Positions 1 to 8,403 of a DNA stretch of 64,000 bases are shown here, in pieces. Made by a program: the position numbers and the translations under genes. The notes under the pieces were generated by a model. That model did not search any database. It saw only the letters and a program-made list of their open reading frames with translations, and was not told the DNA's origin. This DNA comes from Bacteroidota bacterium (GTDB taxonomy: Bacteria; Bacteroidota; Bacteroidia; Flavobacteriales; Flavobacteriaceae), in the NCBI GenBank assembly GCA_023434025.1, contig JAEYTL010000056.1, positions 1 to 64,000 on the forward strand, in the 5' to 3' direction. Numbering within the stretch: position 1 is the first letter of the stretch; each line of letters opens with the position of its first letter.

Positions 1-80
1 CTTCCCATAAAATCGTGCTGTCAATCCAATATGTCTATGAACGTGTCTTCTTGTTTTTCGCTTGTCTCTCAAAGCGGGTG
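1..80 (-). promoter_or_regulatory. 5' leader of a probable rRNA operon lying left of the window
   Basis: Read on the minus strand, this segment follows directly on three tandem strong promoters and contains GTTCATAGACATATTG (27-42), which resembles the boxA-like antitermination leader found ahead of 16S rRNA in Bacteroidota. No coding sequence fits. The 16S gene itself would begin beyond position 1, so the assignment is inference from promoter architecture and the leader motif. It could instead be the leader of a tRNA or ribosomal-protein operon. Confidence 0.55.
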
Positions 81-335
81 CAAAAGTACAACTTCTTTTT
101 GATTAGGCAAGCTTTTTGAAAAAAAAATTTATTTTTCTTTTTTTATCTCCTCGATTACCCTTTTTGTCGTTTGCGGAGGGCAAAGATACTACTCTTTTTT
201 CTCTCCTTCCAAATCTTTTTACAGATTTTTTTAAACTCCAGTTTTATACAGAACGTCGCCTCAATTGCGGGTGCAAAAGTAGTACTCTTTTGCTTCTTTC
301 CAAATCTTTTTTAAACTCTTTTTTATTCTTTTTTT
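81..335 (-). promoter_or_regulatory. Three tandem rRNA-type promoters (minus strand)
   Basis: Three minus-strand -7 elements of the Bacteroidota type TAnnTTTG lie at 81-88 (TACTTTTG), 181-188 (TATCTTTG) and 274-281 (TACTTTTG), about 93-100 bp apart. Two are followed by GCACCCG, a start-region sequence often seen at flavobacterial rRNA promoters. The segments upstream of the second and third promoters are direct repeats of each other (T-rich with CCAAATCTTTTT near 209 and 300), so the array looks like a duplicated promoter unit. Long A/T tracts upstream of each could act as UP-like sequence. Confidence 0.6.
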
Positions 336-582
336 TAACTCGCTGGTTGTGAGATACAAATACACAAAAGTTTTTTTTATTTTAAGTTTAAAGTTGCAGG
401 TGCGAGAAAAATGAAAATGAATTCTTTGTAAATGGAACGCGGATGGGAAGGATCAGCTAAAGCTAAACGCGGATCCGAACAGATTGGTTACAGGTTTTAA
501 CTGCTTTGCAAGAGATTACTGTTTCGAATCCGTTATCTTGCGGAATCACAAAAATGAGCCCCAGACTGAAAACGGCCAACTC

Positions 583-648
583 ACCACTGCTACCCCAGCC
601 CCGATTGTAAGGGAAAGCCTTGTGATGGAAAGCGGGAAATAGCTGCTA
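583..648. repeat. Copy A of a dispersed intergenic repeat
   Basis: The segment contains CAGCCCCGAT, GGGAAAGCC and GCGGGAAATAGCT in the same order and similar spacing as a second copy at about 45,700-45,855 (TAGCCCCGAT, TGGAAAGCC, AGCGGGATTAGCT). Both lie just beyond gene ends. I recognise this as a repeat type common between flavobacterial genes, but its function is unknown. Between 360 and 583 I see no gene or clear signal. Confidence 0.4.
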
Positions 649-656
649 AAAAAACA

Positions 657-1892
657 TTAATCGAAACGGATTGCTTTTACCGGCGATATTTTGGTGATAA
701 TGTAGGATGGAATGAGCAAAACTATTAAACTAACCAGTATTGTACCCGCATTAAGTAAGACAATATAAAACCAATTAAAATAAACCGGAGCTTCACTTAC
801 ATAATAATTTTCAGGGTTTAGCTTGACGATTCCGAATTGTTGCTGAACCAACATTAGTATTATGGCAATAGCATTACCCCAAAACAGTCCGCGAAGAATA
901 ATATGAAATGCATTGTACAGAAATATTTTTCTAACCGTCCAGTTGTCTGCTCCAAGTGCCTTGAGAATTCCGATCATTTGGGTACGTTCCAGAATAAGCA
1001 CCAACAGTGCTACCACCATATTAATGGTTGCTACGGCTATCATTATAACAAGGATTACAACAATGTTGAAATCGAATAGCAGGAGCCATTCAAAAATAAA
1101 AAAATACTTTTCGATGATGGTTTTACTATCGAGCATATAAGACGTCTGCTCATAAACTTCTTCCCCTTTTTGTTCAATTTTGTCAAAATCATCTACAAAT
1201 ACTTCAAAGGCTCCTACTTCGTCCGGTTTCCAGCGGTTAATTCTTTGCACATGCCGTATATCTCCTATTATATAGGTAGCATCAAATTCCTGAAATCCTG
1301 AGTTATAAATTCCGGCCACTGTAAAAACCCTGAGGTTCGGCATTTCGTTACTGTCTTCCTTCATAAAGAAGGTATTGAACTTATCACCTACTTTCAGAAA
1401 AAGGCGGTTGGCCAGGTATTGCGAAATAAGCACCTCCGGATTTAATTGTCCGTTTACGTCAGGCGTTCTTCCTTCGATAATATATTCCCTGATATTATCC
1501 CACTGATAATCGCCACCCACTCCTTTAAAAATAATTCCTTCAAAGGATTTTTCTGTCCGGATGATTCCTGCCTTACTGGCTACAGCCTGAATATGATTAA
1601 TTCCCTTTACAGATTTAAACTCGGGATAAAAATCCTGCCGGGTTGAAACAGGTACTTTGCTGACCTCGGACTGATTATCATCGAAATTAGCAATAATAAT
1701 ATGTCCGTTAAAAGCCGAAACTTTCTGGCGTATTTTTTGCTGTAATCCCAAACCGGTTGCCACGGAAACAATCATCATGATGATTCCGATAGCAATTGCC
1801 GTGATTGCAATTTTTATTATTGGCTTAGATATACTACTTTTATGCTGTTTTGTGGTAGTTAATCGTTTTGCTATGAAATATTCTATATTCAA
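657..1892 (-). CDS. ABC transporter permease, FtsX/LolC-LolE-like
   Basis: Inner-membrane permease of the MacB/FtsX type, probably part of a lipoprotein-releasing or related export ABC system. One membrane segment near the N-terminus (about residues 24-48) is followed by a periplasmic MacB-type core domain and three C-terminal membrane segments. The cytoplasmic loop ERTQMIGILKALGA, typical of LolC/E and FtsX proteins, lies between the second and third. The open frame extends upstream to an ATG at 2066, but that would overlap the divergent gene at 1978 and start upstream of the promoter. A TTG at 1892 begins LNIEYFIAKRL, the usual N-terminus of this family, and gives 411 residues. No ATPase gene is adjacent. 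The exact cargo cannot be told from sequence. Confidence 0.85.
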   Translation of the reverse strand: MNIEYFIAKRLTTTKQHKSSISKPIIKIAITAIAIGIIMMIVSVATGLGLQQKIRQKVSAFNGHIIIANFDDNQSEVSKVPVSTRQDFYPEFKSVKGINHIQAVASKAGIIRTEKSFEGIIFKGVGGDYQWDNIREYIIEGRTPDVNGQLNPEVLISQYLANRLFLKVGDKFNTFFMKEDSNEMPNLRVFTVAGIYNSGFQEFDATYIIGDIRHVQRINRWKPDEVGAFEVFVDDFDKIEQKGEEVYEQTSYMLDSKTIIEKYFFIFEWLLLFDFNIVVILVIMIAVATINMVVALLVLILERTQMIGILKALGADNWTVRKIFLYNAFHIILRGLFWGNAIAIILMLVQQQFGIVKLNPENYYVSEAPVYFNWFYIVLLNAGTILVSLIVLLIPSYIITKISPVKAIRFD

Positions 1893-1909
1893 AAGAGTTG
1901 GATTTGATA

Positions 1910-1917
1910 CAAATATA
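1910..1917 (-). promoter_or_regulatory. -7 element of the permease gene
   Basis: Minus-strand TATATTTG matches the Bacteroidota -7 consensus TAnnTTTG. It predicts transcription starting near 1905, about 14 nt before the TTG codon at 1892, and so decides that start against the longer frame. Confidence 0.55.
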
Positions 1918-1977
1918 TATTTTTTTGAGTTGTTGCGATAATAGTTAATTAGTAACTGCTTTTTTATCCTTATTATT

Positions 1978-3243
1978 ATGAAGTATTGTTTTTTGAGTTT
2001 AGGCCTGTTGTCTTTGTTAATTTGTTGTGGCGGAAATAAGAGAATTGAAGAAAGAGAAAAGAACACAGACCTCTCTGCCCTTTATGAGCGAGACCAATCT
2101 ACTGATTTTAAAACCGGTGCTGAAGACTCCGACAGCTATTTACCTCTATTGAAAAACAAACGTATTGGTATTGTGACGAATCAAACGGGAATTTTTAAAT
2201 CAACACCAATACTTCAGCACAAAAGCACGAAAGAACCGTCAAAAGAAATAGGTGTAATTAATATTTCAATAGTAGACTACCTTTTAGGTGAAAACATCAA
2301 TCTCCAAAAAATTTATGCTCCGGAACACGGTTTTCGCGGAACCGCTGATGCAGGCGAGTTAATTAAAGACGGAAAAGACACCAAAACCGGATTGCCGGTT
2401 ATTTCGCTTTACGGCGATAATAAAAAGCCCAAACCAGAGCAATTAATGGGCATTGATGTGATGGTTTTTGATCTGCAGGATGTGGGTGCAAGGTTTTATA
2501 CCTATATATCTTCTTTACATTATGTCATGGAAGCCTGTGCCGAACAGAACATTCCGCTTATTGTTTTAGACCGGCCAAATCCAAACGGTGCTATTATTGA
2601 CGGTCCGGTTCTGGAAAAAGAATTCAGTAGTTTTGTGGGAATGCACCCTATTCCGGTATTACACGGGATGACGATTGGCGAATATGCTAAAATGATCAAT
2701 GGTGAACAATGGCTGAAGAATGGCATTCAATGTAAACTCACCGTAATTCCCTGCCTGAATTATAATCATGAAATGGCTTATAAACTGCCGGTTAAGCCTT
2801 CTCCGAACTTACCCAATGACCAATCTATTAATCTGTATGCCAGCTTATGTCTTTTTGAAGGTACAAATGTGAGTGTCGGCCGCGGAACAGAAAAGCAATT
2901 TCAGGTTTACGGATCACCTTTCCTGCCTAAGAGCAGTTTTAGCTTTACTCCGGCACCAAATTTGGGGGCTAAAGACCCGATGCATAATGGTAAACTTTGT
3001 TATGGTGAAGATCTGAGCCGGATAAAAAAACTAAATCGTCTGGAACTATTGTGGCTGATCAAAGCTTACGAAAGTACTGCTGACAAAAAAGCTTTTTTTA
3101 ATTCATTTTTTGTCAAACTGGCCGGAACTAAAAAATTACAGGAGCAGATTGAAAAAGGAATCACTGAACCTGAAATCAGAAAAAGCTGGGAAAAAGGTCT
3201 GAATGATTTTAAGGAAATAAGGAAAAAGTATTTGATTTATTAG
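1978..3243 (+). CDS. Lipoprotein exo-beta-N-acetylmuramidase, NamZ/DUF1343 family
   Basis: Predicted periplasmic lipoprotein. A signal peptide ends in a lipobox-like LLICCGG (Cys 16 or 17). The body carries conserved DUF1343 motifs: APEHGFRG, FDLQDVGARFYTY, LDRPNPNG, GMTIGEYAKMI, SPNLPN and LFEGTNVSVGRGTE. Characterised members of this family release terminal N-acetylmuramic acid from peptidoglycan fragments, so a role in cell-wall recycling or scavenging is likely. The 421-residue length is usual. It is divergent from the FtsX-like permease, with about 85 bp between the two starts. A segment of about 25 residues after the lipobox is charged and low in conservation, as in a lipoprotein tether. 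Confidence 0.85.
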   Translation: MKYCFLSLGLLSLLICCGGNKRIEEREKNTDLSALYERDQSTDFKTGAEDSDSYLPLLKNKRIGIVTNQTGIFKSTPILQHKSTKEPSKEIGVINISIVDYLLGENINLQKIYAPEHGFRGTADAGELIKDGKDTKTGLPVISLYGDNKKPKPEQLMGIDVMVFDLQDVGARFYTYISSLHYVMEACAEQNIPLIVLDRPNPNGAIIDGPVLEKEFSSFVGMHPIPVLHGMTIGEYAKMINGEQWLKNGIQCKLTVIPCLNYNHEMAYKLPVKPSPNLPNDQSINLYASLCLFEGTNVSVGRGTEKQFQVYGSPFLPKSSFSFTPAPNLGAKDPMHNGKLCYGEDLSRIKKLNRLELLWLIKAYESTADKKAFFNSFFVKLAGTKKLQEQIEKGITEPEIRKSWEKGLNDFKEIRKKYLIY

Positions 3244-3654
3244 TCCTTTTACCTTTTCTCAAAAACACGAAACCGGATTTTTTAAAAACCTCTCTTTCTT
3301 GCCCTGATTTCAGCAAAATCAATCCTGCCTTTTATCATCAAAAAAGGCTGCACTCTTCCCTATCGCTAAAAGAGAATACACTTTTTCTTATACAAAAATG
3401 TTTTCAGACCTCTTTGTTTGAATGATATTGCTTGTACAACACGGTTTACTTCAAACATTACAAACCCGGGAATTTGATTTACCTCTTCTTTTTGTGCTGT
3501 AGGGCAATTAAAAGCACCAAGCACCGTAAGTCTGAGGCCTTCTGAAAATGACAAAAAAGTCAAAATAAACTAAATTTTGAGCAATTACGGGAATCCGTAA
3601 AATAGTGATTTTGAATGAGGTTAAGTTTGCACATCTAACTGAACCCAATAAATC
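3244..3654. other. 411-bp gene-free stretch with one short palindrome
   Basis: No convincing gene. A 65-codon minus-strand frame (3366-3563) has no recognisable domain. A perfect palindrome TTACGG-GAAT-CCGTAA lies at 3585-3600, and a plus-strand TAAGTTTG at about 3623-3630 fits the -7 consensus for the gene at 3655. The palindrome is about 23 bp upstream of that element, so it could be an operator. Confidence 0.35.
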
Positions 3655-3861
3655 ATGAAACACTATTACGTAAACAAAAAAGCACAAACCAATGGAGATC
3701 ATGAAGTACATACTTCAGATTGCCTGTATTTGCCAAGCATAGAGAACAGGGTTTACTTAGGGTACTTTTCAAACTGTAAGGCTGCCGTTTCAGAAGCTAA
3801 AAAAACACATAAGCAATCTAACGGATGCTATCATTGTTCAAATGAATGTCATACTAAATAA
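3655..3861 (+). CDS. Small Cys/His-rich protein, possibly Ada-like zinc ribbon
   Basis: A 68-residue cytoplasmic protein without signal peptide. The pattern HTSDCLYLP, YLGYFSNCKAAVSEAK, NGCYHCSNECH resembles the small metal-binding fold in which a His/Cys pair near the N-terminus and a C-terminal CxxC bind zinc, with an [AV]xxEAK helix between. Four or more Cys and two His are available as ligands. The gene sits 6 bp upstream of the HsdR-N nuclease gene and is probably co-transcribed with it. Function unknown; the zinc-ribbon comparison is inference by eye. Confidence 0.65.
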   Translation: MKHYYVNKKAQTNGDHEVHTSDCLYLPSIENRVYLGYFSNCKAAVSEAKKTHKQSNGCYHCSNECHTK

Positions 3862-3867
3862 AACAAC

Positions 3868-4929
3868 ATGGAACTACAACCGCAGCTCAAATCCTTAGCC
3901 GACAAAATCAATCTGCTAAAAGACAAAATCGATACGGAAGAATCCACCAAACACGCTTTTGTTTTGCCTTTTATTAATCTTTTAGGTTATGATTCGTTTA
4001 ATCCCACCGAAGTGGTACCGGAATTTACCGCCGATCTGGGCTTAAAAAAAGGCGAGAAAGTAGATTACGCCATTTTTCAGAACGGCGATCCGATTTTAAT
4101 TATTGAATGTAAAAACTGGAAAGAAAACTTATCTGTACACGGTTCACAGCTGTTTCGGTATTTTCATGTTACCAAAACCCGCTTTGCATTGCTGACCAAC
4201 GGCATCAACTATCAGTTTTTTACCGATCTGGAAGAAAAAAATAAAATGGATGAAAAGCCTTTTCTGGAATTTGACATCACCCACTTAAAAGACAATGTAG
4301 TAAACGAAATTGCCAAATTTCACAAAACCGCTTTTGATGTCAATAAAATTGTCAGCAATGCCAGTTCACTCAAATACACCAAAGAAATCAAAAAACAAAT
4401 AGACAATGAACTGCAATATCCCACGGCTGAATTTGTAAAGCTGTTTGCCAACAAGGTTTATTCGGGCAGACTGACAGAAAAGGTGATGGACGAGTTCAAA
4501 GAACTGGTTCAAAAAGGTTTTAACCAATTCATCAGTGAAAAGATCAACGACCGCCTGAATGCCGCTTTGAACAAAGAAGCTCAAAAACAAAAAGAAGAGC
4601 AGATTGAAGTGGTGACTGAAGAAGAAAACCGTATAAACACCACTGAAGAAGAACTGGAAGCTTTTCGCATTGTGATAGCTATCCTGAGAAGAAAACTACC
4701 TATTGAACGCATTGTTCACCGCGATACGCAATCTTACTTCGGGATCCTGTTAGACGACAATAACCGAAAACCCTTGTGCCGCTTGCACCTGAACGGCGGA
4801 AAGAAATACATCAGCCTGTTTCACGACAACAAAAAAGAAACCAAACAACCTATCCTGACCATTGATGAGATTTATTGGTTTGAAAAGGAGTTGCTGGAGA
4901 CGGTGAGTTTATATGAGGGGGAATCATGA
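3868..4929 (+). CDS. Solitary HsdR-N-type restriction nuclease-like protein
   Basis: The first 130 residues match the N-terminal nuclease domain of type I restriction enzyme R subunits. The PD-(D/E)xK site is visible as D66 in KVDYAIF and E80-C-K82 in ILIIECKNW. The following VTKTRFALLTNGINYQFFTDL is also typical. There is no helicase domain: the remaining part is helical, with an acidic coiled stretch (about residues 230-265) and a C-terminal domain (VHRDTQSYFGILLDDNNRKPLCRLHL) seen in stand-alone HsdR-N proteins. No methylase or specificity subunit is adjacent. It could be a solo DNA-processing or defence nuclease. The stop overlaps the next start by 4 bp. Confidence 0.8.
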   Translation: MELQPQLKSLADKINLLKDKIDTEESTKHAFVLPFINLLGYDSFNPTEVVPEFTADLGLKKGEKVDYAIFQNGDPILIIECKNWKENLSVHGSQLFRYFHVTKTRFALLTNGINYQFFTDLEEKNKMDEKPFLEFDITHLKDNVVNEIAKFHKTAFDVNKIVSNASSLKYTKEIKKQIDNELQYPTAEFVKLFANKVYSGRLTEKVMDEFKELVQKGFNQFISEKINDRLNAALNKEAQKQKEEQIEVVTEEENRINTTEEELEAFRIVIAILRRKLPIERIVHRDTQSYFGILLDDNNRKPLCRLHLNGGKKYISLFHDNKKETKQPILTIDEIYWFEKELLETVSLYEGES

Positions 4930-5168
4930 GCTTTCGCATTCAAAAAAGAATAAATCTCGGAAAAGGCCTTGGCTTGAACATAAGTAAATCAGGGATCTCA
5001 CCAAGCTTAAGAACTAAAGCCGGATCAATTAACTCCAAAAGTTATTCCGTCAGATTAGGAATCAGTGGTATTCATTACAGAAAGCATTTCAGCAAAAGTA
5101 AAAACAGTGGCTGTTTAGTCATACTATTGTTTACCTGTATCTCCTTTTTGATTATGGTTTTCAAATAA
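4926..5168 (+). CDS. DUF4236 family protein with C-terminal membrane anchor
   Basis: Eighty residues. The first about 55 match DUF4236 (SFRIQKRINLGKGLGLNISKSG, then SVRLGISGIHYRK), a small basic domain often fused to or encoded near nucleases and membrane proteins. The last about 22 residues (CLVILLFTCISFLIMVF) form one hydrophobic segment. The start overlaps the stop of the nuclease gene by 4 bp (ATGA), so the two are translationally coupled. Function of the family is not established. Confidence 0.8.
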   Translation: MSFRIQKRINLGKGLGLNISKSGISPSLRTKAGSINSKSYSVRLGISGIHYRKHFSKSKNSGCLVILLFTCISFLIMVFK

Positions 5169-5193
5169 ATCAAACCACTAAATAACATCCACC

Positions 5194-5685
5194 ATGAAAA
5201 ACACTATACTCATTAGTCTGGTTCTCCTGTCTTTGAATGCCGTAGCACAAACGTCTTCTGAAAAGTTGATTGCCTCTTGCTGTTCAACTGAAGAAGGCAG
5301 AAGATGTACGGGTTCTGCCTACTGCACTGCCTGTACAAATTGTTCCGGCTGTAAACATTGTTCCGGTGGCGGAAGCTGCGGGGTTTGTGATCGCGGAAAC
5401 CGCAGTAAAAAAACTTCCTCAACAAGCAAAAGCAGCACATCTGAATCAACTTATGCTGTAAAATTGAAAAAGATAAGTTTCCGAAGTTTTCACAGAGGCG
5501 AATCGCTTTTTGTTGCCAATACAACACTTAACCTGAGAAATGGCCCGGGAACAAATTATAAAATCATTGCAAAGCTTAAACTCAACGAAGAATTAATTTT
5601 TATTGAACAAGCGGGAGATTGGATAAAAGTTAAGGTGAAGAAAAGCGGTGTTGAGGGGTGGGCTTATGGTGAATATGTTTATTAA
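5194..5685 (+). CDS. Secreted Cys-rich protein with bacterial SH3 domain
   Basis: Signal peptide (residues 1-18, ending NAVAQ), then a compact Cys-rich segment (about residues 28-66) with repeated CxxC and SGCKHCSGGGSC-type spacing, a Ser/Lys linker, and a C-terminal SH3_3 domain (about 100-163: TTLNLRNGPGTNYKIIAKL, GDWIKVKV, GWAYGEYVY). Bacterial SH3 domains of this kind usually bind peptidoglycan peptides. The Cys-rich part is too regular to be accidental and may bind metal or form disulfides. It is 25 bp downstream of the DUF4236 gene and 16 bp upstream of the TerB-like gene. Confidence 0.75.
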   Translation: MKNTILISLVLLSLNAVAQTSSEKLIASCCSTEEGRRCTGSAYCTACTNCSGCKHCSGGGSCGVCDRGNRSKKTSSTSKSSTSESTYAVKLKKISFRSFHRGESLFVANTTLNLRNGPGTNYKIIAKLKLNEELIFIEQAGDWIKVKVKKSGVEGWAYGEYVY

Positions 5686-5701
5686 ACTAAATAAATAAAT
5701 T

Positions 5702-6109
5702 ATGGAAAAAAATTTTATATCTACAGAACTTAAAAGTCACTTTCTCAGACTCTACGAAATGGCTTTATCAGATGACAATTTCGATGTTCTTGAACTCCAA
5801 ATGTTATACAGGCTTGCCGAAGAAAGAGGCATCCTAAAAGAAGAACTTGATAAACTATTCTTAAATCCAGTAAATCACCAATCTTTCATTCCTGAAGATT
5901 TGAACACAAGAATCGAATACTTATATGACTTAACATGTATAATTCTAGCCGATGAGATAATTACTGAAGATGAGACTAACACATTAAAAAAATATTGTAA
6001 AAAGTTTGAATTCTTGGATGAAAATATTGAGGACTTATCAAACTATTTGCTTGAGTGTGTTCAAAATGGAATAAAAAAAGAAGAAATTATAAATCAGTTA
6101 AACTCATAA
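5702..6109 (+). CDS. TerB-like helical protein
   Basis: A 135-residue all-helical protein with two similar halves, each with an acidic turn before a helix: LYEMALSDDNFDVLELQMLYRLAEERG, then LTCIILADEIITEDETNTLKKYCKK. This layout is that of the TerB/DjlA-like fold, where the acidic residues bind metal. It is a cytoplasmic protein without signal peptide. It starts a three-gene unit with only 3-4 bp between coding regions. In ter-type stress systems TerB-like domains are linked to vWA proteins, and a vWA-like lipoprotein does occur two genes downstream. Assignment to TerB is by pattern, not by search. Confidence 0.6.
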   Translation: MEKNFISTELKSHFLRLYEMALSDDNFDVLELQMLYRLAEERGILKEELDKLFLNPVNHQSFIPEDLNTRIEYLYDLTCIILADEIITEDETNTLKKYCKKFEFLDENIEDLSNYLLECVQNGIKKEEIINQLNS

Positions 6110-6112
6110 ATC

Positions 6113-7378
6113 ATGAAGCCACTCCAACAATTATTTAGCATTAAAAAGAGAGAACTCATACAAGTAAATTCTGAAGTCACTGATAATGAAGAGAAAGAAC
6201 AAATAAGAATAACTTATTATCAAAGTGGTTTTGCTGCTTCTGTCAAAGCAACAGGAAAACCCATTGTTTTACGTGCGTGTCTTCAAAATTTGTATAACAG
6301 CTTTGAAGACCAATGTAGGAGACAATCATTGGAACAAGAGCAACTGAAAAGACCTTACAAAGAGGAACAGGAAAAATACCGAACTGAATTAAAAAAACTT
6401 GAAACTGGGTTGGGTATTTATGAAAAAAAGGAAGAAGATTTAGAAAATTCAATTGAAGGATTAAAACAGGAAATTGTTGATGTCAAAAAAAATCCGGATA
6501 AATACTTAGATGGAATCAAAGGTCTTACCGCTCAATTTTATATTGGTCTGGCATTGTTAGTTCCAATAACACTATATCTTTTAGTCTTTTATGTATCAGC
6601 CTCTTATTCCGCCTTCTTTAAAGAATTTGCAAACGATAGTCTTACTGCAGCAATATTTGATAAAGACGCGTTCAACAATGCTTTTAATGATAGTTGGTTA
6701 GAGGGTATTCTTGTCATTACTATTCCCTTTGTATTCATGGGACTGGGATTTGTAATTCATATGATTCAAAAAGGAAGTGGAATTAAAAATTTATTACGAA
6801 TAACGGCTCTTTTTTTTATAACGTTCCTTTTTGATGGCTTGCTAGCTTATCAAATTGAAAAGAAAATTTATGAGTTCAACAAGACGTTGAGTTCTCCTCC
6901 ATATGATTTAAAAATTGCTTTGGGCGAAGCAGAATTTTGGATGATAATTTTCGCTGGTTTTGTAGTTTATATAATCTGGGGGCTGGTTTTTGATTATGTG
7001 ATGAAAGAGCATGAAAAACTTGATCAAATAAAGATTTTTATGCGTTCAAAAAGAGAAGAAATTACTAATATTGAGAAGCAACTCGATAAAATATCAGAGA
7101 AAGTGAAAGAGTTTAAAGAAAAAATGATTTCTGAAAACGGAAAAATATCCGTCCTTCAATCAAAAATTGATGGTTTTGTTTTTCCAGTAAAAGAGTATCT
7201 GCATTATCATTCTCAGTATAAAGAAGGTTGGTTTCAGGCTATAGGAACAGAAATTGCTCTTCCCAGTAAACAAAAGGAAGAATTACTACAAGAATGTGAG
7301 AACATTACAAACGAACATCTAAAATCATTAGATTTAATAAACCCAGACTTTCAACACCTTGTTTACTCTAAAAATTAG
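6113..7378 (+). CDS. Four-TM protein with flanking coiled coils, unknown function
   Basis: I do not recognise a family. The 421 residues comprise a soluble N-terminal part, a coiled coil (about 75-135), four predicted membrane segments (about 142-168, 198-222, 228-248, 276-298), a second coiled coil (about 300-350) and a C-terminal soluble domain. The N-terminal SGFAASVKATGKPIVLRACLQNLYNSF may be a small folded domain. Codon use is A/T-rich, as in both neighbours. It starts 3 bp after the TerB-like gene and ends 4 bp before the vWA-like lipoprotein, so the three are surely one operon. A membrane scaffold for a TerB/vWA system is a reasonable guess only. Confidence 0.6.
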   Translation: MKPLQQLFSIKKRELIQVNSEVTDNEEKEQIRITYYQSGFAASVKATGKPIVLRACLQNLYNSFEDQCRRQSLEQEQLKRPYKEEQEKYRTELKKLETGLGIYEKKEEDLENSIEGLKQEIVDVKKNPDKYLDGIKGLTAQFYIGLALLVPITLYLLVFYVSASYSAFFKEFANDSLTAAIFDKDAFNNAFNDSWLEGILVITIPFVFMGLGFVIHMIQKGSGIKNLLRITALFFITFLFDGLLAYQIEKKIYEFNKTLSSPPYDLKIALGEAEFWMIIFAGFVVYIIWGLVFDYVMKEHEKLDQIKIFMRSKREEITNIEKQLDKISEKVKEFKEKMISENGKISVLQSKIDGFVFPVKEYLHYHSQYKEGWFQAIGTEIALPSKQKEELLQECENITNEHLKSLDLINPDFQHLVYSKN

Positions 7379-7382
7379 AACG

Positions 7383-8282
7383 ATGAAAACATTTCAAACG
7401 ACATTAATTATAGCTTCTTTTTCATTCATCTTCTTTTCTTGTAAGAATGAAAAAGAAGAACTTAAAAAGACCAAAATTGAGACTACTAATCCCACAGGTA
7501 AAAATCTAAATATAAGTATACTTCTTGACTTATCGGATCGAATTAGCCCTGAAAAATATCCAAATTCTACGATGGAATTTTATCAAAGAGACATTGGTTA
7601 TATTAATTCTATTGCCGAAACATTTACCAACCATATCAAAACAAAAAAAATCATGCAAGTAAATGACAGAATTCAACTTTATTTCGAACCTGAGCCTTTA
7701 AATCCAGAAATTAATTCTATTTCAGACAAATTAAAATTTTCCTTTACTAAAGAAAATATCTCAAAAGAAAATTTAGAAAAAATCACAGAGAGATATTTAT
7801 CAGAAACTCATAAAATTTATGAATTAGCAATCAAGGATAAAAATTACATTGGTTCTGACACATGGAAATTTTTCAAAAACAATATAAATGATTATTGTAT
7901 CAACAATGGATTTAGAAATATTCTTGTGGTTTTAACAGATGGCTACATGTATCATGCTGATTCAAAGATAAAAGAATCAAACAAAACAACATATATAACT
8001 CCTGAAACTATTAGGAACAACCTATTGATTAATTCAAATTGGGCTCACATCATGAAAGAAAAAGAAATTGGATTTCTTAAAGCAAATGATGATTTGTCAG
8101 ACATAGAAGTACTGGTTTTAGGAATAAATCCTAACAACAAAAACCCTTATGAAGAAGATGTGATAAAAACCTATTGGATAAACTGGTTAACAGAAATGAA
8201 GGTGAAAAAATTTGAAGTAAAAAAAGCTGAATTACCAAGTAATATGGATAAAGTAATCAAAAGATTTATTTTAAATAATTAA
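7383..8282 (+). CDS. Lipoprotein with vWA-like fold
   Basis: Predicted lipoprotein of 299 residues: signal peptide with lipobox-like FIFFSC (Cys 20). The start at 7383 is chosen because it opens this signal peptide; an in-frame ATG 24 bp upstream overlaps the preceding gene. The next strand is NISILLDLSDRIS, similar to the MIDAS strand of von Willebrand A domains, but the DxSxS motif is imperfect (D49, S51, then Arg at the third position). A later strand and turn ILVVLTDGYMYHA matches the second MIDAS loop (TDG). Last gene of the TerB-like operon. Either a degenerate or an unusual vWA domain. Confidence 0.6.
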   Translation: MKTFQTTLIIASFSFIFFSCKNEKEELKKTKIETTNPTGKNLNISILLDLSDRISPEKYPNSTMEFYQRDIGYINSIAETFTNHIKTKKIMQVNDRIQLYFEPEPLNPEINSISDKLKFSFTKENISKENLEKITERYLSETHKIYELAIKDKNYIGSDTWKFFKNNINDYCINNGFRNILVVLTDGYMYHADSKIKESNKTTYITPETIRNNLLINSNWAHIMKEKEIGFLKANDDLSDIEVLVLGINPNNKNPYEEDVIKTYWINWLTEMKVKKFEVKKAELPSNMDKVIKRFILNN

Positions 8283-8403
8283 AGTTCAAATTAACCGAAA
8301 AATGATATATAAAACCTCAGAAGTAAATCAACAAAAAGAAAACTATAGTTGTAGAGATAAAGGAGTCAAAACAAATGATGGTAAAAGTTAATAACAAAAA
8401 CCT

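Noticed and set aside
116..352. 78-codon plus-strand frame in the T-rich region
   Set aside because: It runs antisense through three promoters and is made of Phe/Leu/Ser from T-tracts; no protein features.
1893..2066. Upstream extension of the permease frame to an ATG at 2066
   Set aside because: The added 58 residues are low complexity, overlap the start of the divergent NamZ-like gene and contain the promoter; the family N-terminus begins at the TTG 1892.
3366..3563. 65-codon minus-strand frame
   Set aside because: No signal peptide, motif or neighbour link. It may be a small gene or a decayed remnant, but support is too thin for a feature.
8301..8390. 29-codon plus-strand frame after the vWA-like gene
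   Set aside because: Lys/Asn/Ser-rich sequence as expected from A/T-rich spacer. No codon bias typical of a leader peptide and no terminator behind it.
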